This document shows positions 60,620-64,000 of a stretch of DNA of 64,000 bases, one piece after another. Source of the DNA: Algoriphagus boseongensis (lineage in GTDB: Bacteria > Bacteroidota > Bacteroidia > Cytophagales > Cyclobacteriaceae); assembly GCF_004362805.1 (NCBI RefSeq), contig NZ_SNYF01000007.1:124001-188000 (forward strand), written 5' to 3'. Positions within the stretch are counted from its first letter, which is position 1. Each line of letters begins with the position of its first letter. A model generated the notes under the pieces. It was not told the origin of the DNA and did not search any database. It was given only the letters and a program-made list of their open reading frames with translations. The position numbers and the translations under genes are program-made.

Positions 60620-61909
60620 ATGAAAAAGTTTATTACCGCTGCGCTATTGGTTGCTGGATGCGCCACAGCAGCATTCTCCCAAGGATTACAAAGAGACGTT
60701 CAATACTGGAGATCTTATGATCAAAGAGGTATCAATGTCTTTGAAACTAGTAAAGTTGACTCAGTTCCTTTTGAAGGAATCAAGGTTCGTATCGGGGGCC
60801 ATTTTACCCAACAATTTCAGAGTTTAAGCCATGAAAACACTGCCACTCCAGTTTTAAACCCAGGTGGAGTAAATCTAAACCAGTTAATAGATATTGGATT
60901 TGGATCTAATTTGGCAACAGCCAACTTAAATATCGACGTGGAATTATTGGATGGGGTAAGATTAAACCTGATCACTTACCTATCTTCTCGTCACCACCAA
61001 GAAACTTGGGTGAAAGGAGGATATTTACAAATAGATAAACTTTCTTTTTTTAATAATCCGGAATGGTTTTCAAAATATTTGACCTTGAGATTAGGTCACA
61101 TGGAAATCAACTATGGTGATGCTCACTTCAGAAGAACAGACAACGGTAATGCCATGTACAACCCATTCGTAGGAAACTATATCATGGATGCATTTACCAC
61201 TGAGGTTGGTGGTGACCTTACCTTCCAAAGTAAAGGCTTTTTGGTTGTGGCTGGTTTGACAGGTGGTGAAATTCAGGGCGGTGTTACCAATCCGGACAAG
61301 AGAAAAGCTAGCATTATCGGTAAAGTTGGTTATGACAAGCAAATCAGTGAGGAGTTTAGACTAAGAGTCACAGGGTCTATTTACACCACTTCCGGTTCTG
61401 CTAGAAACACCCTGTATGGTGGAGATAGAACAGGATCTAGATACTATTTGGTGATGGAAAACACCTTGGCTTCTACCTCTGCAAACTTTACCTCAGGTAG
61501 ATTTAATCCAGGTCTTACTGATAACGTAACTGCGATGGTTTTCAACCCATTCATTAAAATCAAAGGTTTAGAATTGTTCGGGAACTTTGAAACTGCAAAA
61601 GGTAAAGCAGGAAATGAAACAGAAGATCGTAAATGGAGTCAAGTTGGTGGGGATTTAGTATACCGATTTGCAAGAAATGAGAAGCTTTATGTGGCGGGAA
61701 GATTCAACAAAGTAAATGGACCTCTTGCTGGTAGCGGATTGGAAGTTTCCATAGATAGAGTTCAGATTGGTGGTGGATGGTTTATCTCTAAAAACATCCT
61801 AGCCAAACTGGAATATGTGAATCAGAACTACAAAGGCTTTGCTGCCAATGACATTAAAAATGGCGGTAAATTCAATGGTTTAATGATTGAAGGTGTAATC
61901 GGTTTCTAA
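60620..61909 (+). CDS. Outer-membrane beta-barrel (porin-like) protein
   Basis: A 429-aa barrel with a signal peptide (1-20, AAFSQ). It has alternating hydrophobic/aromatic strands (for example VRLNLITYLSSRHHQETWVK, LRLGHMEINYGDA, YLVMENTLASTSANF, KNILAKLEYVNQNYKGF) and ends in GVIGF, the C-terminal Phe of OM barrels. It resembles phosphate-selective/short-chain porins; no TonB plug is seen. Enclosed by two YceI genes on one message, it may move or anchor the ligand of those lipocalin-like proteins. Confidence 0.8.
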   Translation: MKKFITAALLVAGCATAAFSQGLQRDVQYWRSYDQRGINVFETSKVDSVPFEGIKVRIGGHFTQQFQSLSHENTATPVLNPGGVNLNQLIDIGFGSNLATANLNIDVELLDGVRLNLITYLSSRHHQETWVKGGYLQIDKLSFFNNPEWFSKYLTLRLGHMEINYGDAHFRRTDNGNAMYNPFVGNYIMDAFTTEVGGDLTFQSKGFLVVAGLTGGEIQGGVTNPDKRKASIIGKVGYDKQISEEFRLRVTGSIYTTSGSARNTLYGGDRTGSRYYLVMENTLASTSANFTSGRFNPGLTDNVTAMVFNPFIKIKGLELFGNFETAKGKAGNETEDRKWSQVGGDLVYRFARNEKLYVAGRFNKVNGPLAGSGLEVSIDRVQIGGGWFISKNILAKLEYVNQNYKGFAANDIKNGGKFNGLMIEGVIGF

Positions 61910-61919
61910 AACCAAAGCC

Positions 61920-62444
61920 ATGCATATCCTAATTCTTTGGATCAGTTTGATTTTCTCTCCTGGATTCCAGGAGAGAAATCAATTGATAATCACCAAACAA
62001 AAAGTACTTGTCCAAGGATATACTTCCTTAGGCAAATTCAATTGTGATTTTGAGATTTTAGGAAAAGTAGATACGCTTAATTTTAATTCTCGAGGAACAC
62101 AAAAAATAATGGAATTTCAAATTCCTGTAAAAAATTTCTCCTGTGGAAATTTTCTTATTACCAGTGATTTCCGGTCTACACTCAAAGCCGATGAATACCC
62201 TTACGCGAAGGTGGTAGTCAAAAATTTCAGGGAAAAGTCTGGGAAGATTTTCTGCCATTTAAGTGTGAATTTAGTCGGTAAAAGGTTGGAGTTTCCTGAT
62301 CTGATGCTTGAAAAAGTACCAGATGGATTGAGTGGCAAATTGATCCTTAACTTTCAAATGCTTGAATTGACTCCACCAAATAAGTTTGGGGGATTGGTAT
62401 CAGTCGAAGACCAACTAGATCTGGAAGTGGTACTGGGGATTTGA
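61920..62444 (+). CDS. Second YceI-like protein
   Basis: A 174-aa secreted protein (short signal, ILWISLIFSPGFQ) that aligns in its visible motifs to the YceI protein at 60035: the DEYPYAKVVVKNF segment and the end ELTPPNKFGGLVSVEDQLDL match TPPTALMGTVKTEDDVKL. It is more diverged and Cys-richer than the first copy (NCDFEI, FSCGNF, KIFCHL). It lies 10 bp after the barrel gene. Likely a periplasmic partner of the barrel; ligand unknown. Confidence 0.78.
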   Translation: MHILILWISLIFSPGFQERNQLIITKQKVLVQGYTSLGKFNCDFEILGKVDTLNFNSRGTQKIMEFQIPVKNFSCGNFLITSDFRSTLKADEYPYAKVVVKNFREKSGKIFCHLSVNLVGKRLEFPDLMLEKVPDGLSGKLILNFQMLELTPPNKFGGLVSVEDQLDLEVVLGI

Positions 62445-62453
62445 TCCCAAAGT

Positions 62454-62487
62454 AAAAAGCCCTGAAAATTCATTCAGGGCTTTTTCA
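62454..62487 (+). terminator. Terminator of the YceI-barrel-YceI operon
   Basis: AAAAAGCCCTGAA pairs with TTCAGGGCTTTTT over 13 bp around a short loop, 10 bp after the last stop codon. A-rich before and T-rich after, so it can also end the converging deacetylase gene (stop at 62530). Confidence 0.9.
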
Positions 62488-62529
62488 TTTTTATAGGCTT
62501 GGTCTTTACAATCTACTGGAAATTCAATC

Positions 62530-63846
62530 TCATTCTTTGACCAACTTGGCAGTTTCCGATCCAGGGATCAATTCATAGAGAACATAAACCCCTTTTTCAT
62601 CCTCCTGAGTGGTAAGTGATCTCGTGTTTCCAGATGCATTCAGTGAAACAGAAGTCCAATCTTTAGGTACATAGGTTTTTAAAGTAAGAGGTTCAGAATA
62701 AATCTGGGGATCCAAATTGGAGCTAAGCTTAATAAGGATTTCATCTCCCGTAAACTCAGTTTCAACCTTAGTTGCTTTCCGCTCTCTGAGATATTTTGTG
62801 ATGTTTCTAAATGGAGCTATCCAAAGATTAGACTCATTTGATTTCATGTAGGAAAAGTATTCGACCAACTCCGGTCTTGCCTTAGGTTCCCAGCCTAAAT
62901 TTTCTACCCCATGAAAAACCAAGACAAGCCATGTATTGTCGTGAGTCATCACTGTATCGACCCATGCTTTCATTTGGTCTACGCCTATCCGCGTAATTGG
63001 CCCTCTTTGCCACTGAACGTATTCTTTGGAAGATTGTCCGGGAGTCATTTGGCTTCCTCGATTGATTTCCTCCAGCCAGTCTTCAGGCATTCTATTTCTA
63101 AGGGAAGGATAAATTTTATGTGCATACTCCATCACCCGCTCATTTTCGGTTCCATAAGGTCCTTCTGCACTGAAAATGGATTCTTGTCCGATAAATTTTT
63201 CCAAATCCGCTTTGCTTTGCTCCAGCTCGTAAAGCATGTTTACTTCATCCAAAACTGCCAATCTAGGATGGGTAACGGTATGGGAAGCGATTTCATGCCC
63301 CTGTGCTGAATAGGATTTATACTGTTCCCAGGAAGTCGTATCCTCTCGGTTGTTATGAAATACCACTGCGTCTGTATTTTTCATTTTTCCCGTTCTGATT
63401 TTTAGATATCCCTCATCTAAAAGGGTATATGCCTCTTCAATTTTCCCCTGCTCAAAAAGAGACCCGACTCTGGCGTGGTAGTCTTCGGCCTCAGTGGTGC
63501 CTGTAAAGGCTATTAAGGAAGCCCGCTCAAAGAAGTTCGAGGAATCAGTTTTGATCCGTGAAGTTTCTTCAATAATCTCCTTAGGATTTCTACCTATAAA
63601 TTTTCCTTTGCCTGATCCTTCTACTTTTCCAGTGATGATGTAGAAAGTGGCCTTAAGATCCAAGCTGTCCAATATCGGTTTGGCAATCGTCAATTGGTTG
63701 ACGATCCCGTCATCAAAGGTGATGGAGATGGCACCGGTTTTATTCCCTTGCCATTTGGTGATTTCTGTTTTTCCAACTTGTGGATCAGGAGTTGAACAGG
63801 AAAGGAGGAGGGCTCCAAGTCCAAGTAAGTATAGGTAAGATTTCAT
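62530..63846 (-). CDS. Polysaccharide deacetylase family lipoprotein (CE4-like)
   Basis: A 438-aa lipoprotein (GALLLSC, Cys17). The NodB-homology domain shows the ITFDDG metal motif (42-47) and the HTVTHPRL (HxxxH) motif in EIASHTVTHP; DSLDLKATFYIITG follows the first. A long insert lies between these motifs (about 80-180), and a C-terminal beta region (about 350-438) completes it. It is expected to remove acetyl groups from chitin-like, peptidoglycan or exopolysaccharide glycans on the cell envelope. Catalytic substrate class unproven. Confidence 0.88.
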   Translation of the reverse strand: MKSYLYLLGLGALLLSCSTPDPQVGKTEITKWQGNKTGAISITFDDGIVNQLTIAKPILDSLDLKATFYIITGKVEGSGKGKFIGRNPKEIIEETSRIKTDSSNFFERASLIAFTGTTEAEDYHARVGSLFEQGKIEEAYTLLDEGYLKIRTGKMKNTDAVVFHNNREDTTSWEQYKSYSAQGHEIASHTVTHPRLAVLDEVNMLYELEQSKADLEKFIGQESIFSAEGPYGTENERVMEYAHKIYPSLRNRMPEDWLEEINRGSQMTPGQSSKEYVQWQRGPITRIGVDQMKAWVDTVMTHDNTWLVLVFHGVENLGWEPKARPELVEYFSYMKSNESNLWIAPFRNITKYLRERKATKVETEFTGDEILIKLSSNLDPQIYSEPLTLKTYVPKDWTSVSLNASGNTRSLTTQEDEKGVYVLYELIPGSETAKLVKE

Positions 63847-63966
63847 GGGGTGAATGTTTCCAGCAATTTTTTAAAAAATCCATGACTTCCCAAACCATTG
63901 ATATAAAGGTGGAAGTATGTCCAATTTTGGCATCTTTTTTTAATGCGCTCACAGATGACTTTCAAC

Positions 63967-63998
63967 AAAAAAAGCATTGGGATTACCAATGCTTTTTT
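63967..63998. terminator. Terminator hairpin at the window end
   Basis: AAAAAGCATTGG and CCAATGCTTTTT form a 12-bp stem with loop GATTA, with A- and T-runs at both sides. It ends the next, unseen gene beyond the window on either strand; the 120 bp between 63847 and it hold no gene. Confidence 0.8.
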
Positions 63999-64000
63999 AA

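Overview
The window reads as ordinary chromosome of a free-living, aerobic Bacteroidota bacterium. The Cytophagales, in particular a Cyclobacteriaceae/Algoriphagus-like organism, is my best guess. Supporting signs are GLPGLI and DUF4230 proteins, an outer-membrane barrel with a carboxypeptidase-regulatory N-domain, many Cys-anchored lipoproteins and Tat-exported sugar oxidoreductases, DUF1501/DUF1549 proteins, and weak Shine-Dalgarno signals. The species is inference. I saw no rRNA, tRNA, CRISPR array, insertion sequence or prophage.

Layout. 1-3.4 kb: the 3' end of 6-phosphogluconate dehydrogenase, a secreted amidohydrolase and an aldose 1-epimerase lipoprotein. 3.4-7.3 kb (minus strand): a fatty-acid hydroxylase, an orphan contractile-tail sheath protein, and a compact toxin-antitoxin locus in which a complete ParE pair overlaps a start-less remnant of a second toxin next to its intact antitoxin. 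7.3-13 kb (minus): a peptidoglycan-salvage operon (amidase lipoprotein, GHL10-type hydrolase, GNAT acetyltransferase, AmpG-like permease, GH3/NagZ-like enzyme). 13-18 kb: a penicillin-acylase-family lipoprotein, a Tat-exported SoxB/5'-nucleotidase-like phosphoesterase and a diheme cytochrome c.

18-25.5 kb (plus): an M20 peptidase, a type Vd patatin, and a module of gluconate-dehydrogenase subunit 3-like protein, GMC flavoprotein with a Cys cluster, and secreted sugar isomerase/epimerase. The module looks like a periplasmic sugar (perhaps C3) oxidation unit. 25.5-31.4 kb: an OmpR/histidine-kinase pair divergent from a GLPGLI protein and an outer-membrane receptor-like barrel; the intergenic region carries three TTAACA repeats exactly 10 bp apart. 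31.6-39.5 kb: a second diheme cytochrome c, a DUF1501 protein, a DUF2231-PSCyt1-DUF1549-DUF1553 multidomain cytochrome, and a four-domain PQQ-type sugar dehydrogenase/PKD/cytochrome c lipoprotein.

39.8-53.6 kb is mostly housekeeping: M28 peptidase, formate-THF ligase (with a perfect inverted repeat before its start), Hsp20, a cytosolic patatin, an MDR oxidoreductase, a CHAD protein, a Gre-like factor, a second penicillin acylase, a rhodanese, proBA and a UbiA prenyltransferase. 53.7-64 kb: a Tat-exported Gfo/Idh oxidoreductase followed by a 4 x 21-bp tandem repeat, a DUF4230 protein, a nitrilase/VOC/DoxX-like group, a GH10 xylanase, a YceI - outer-membrane barrel - YceI operon, and a polysaccharide deacetylase lipoprotein.

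Together the genes describe a cell that salvages glycans and murein, oxidises sugars in the periplasm through c-type cytochromes, and senses envelope conditions. No single gene here is of a wholly unknown kind. The candidates for something new are gene combinations and non-coding structures: the broken double toxin-antitoxin locus, the TTAACA operator, the fhs inverted repeat, the repeat words that directly follow stop codons, and the cytochrome/DUF1501/PQQ block.
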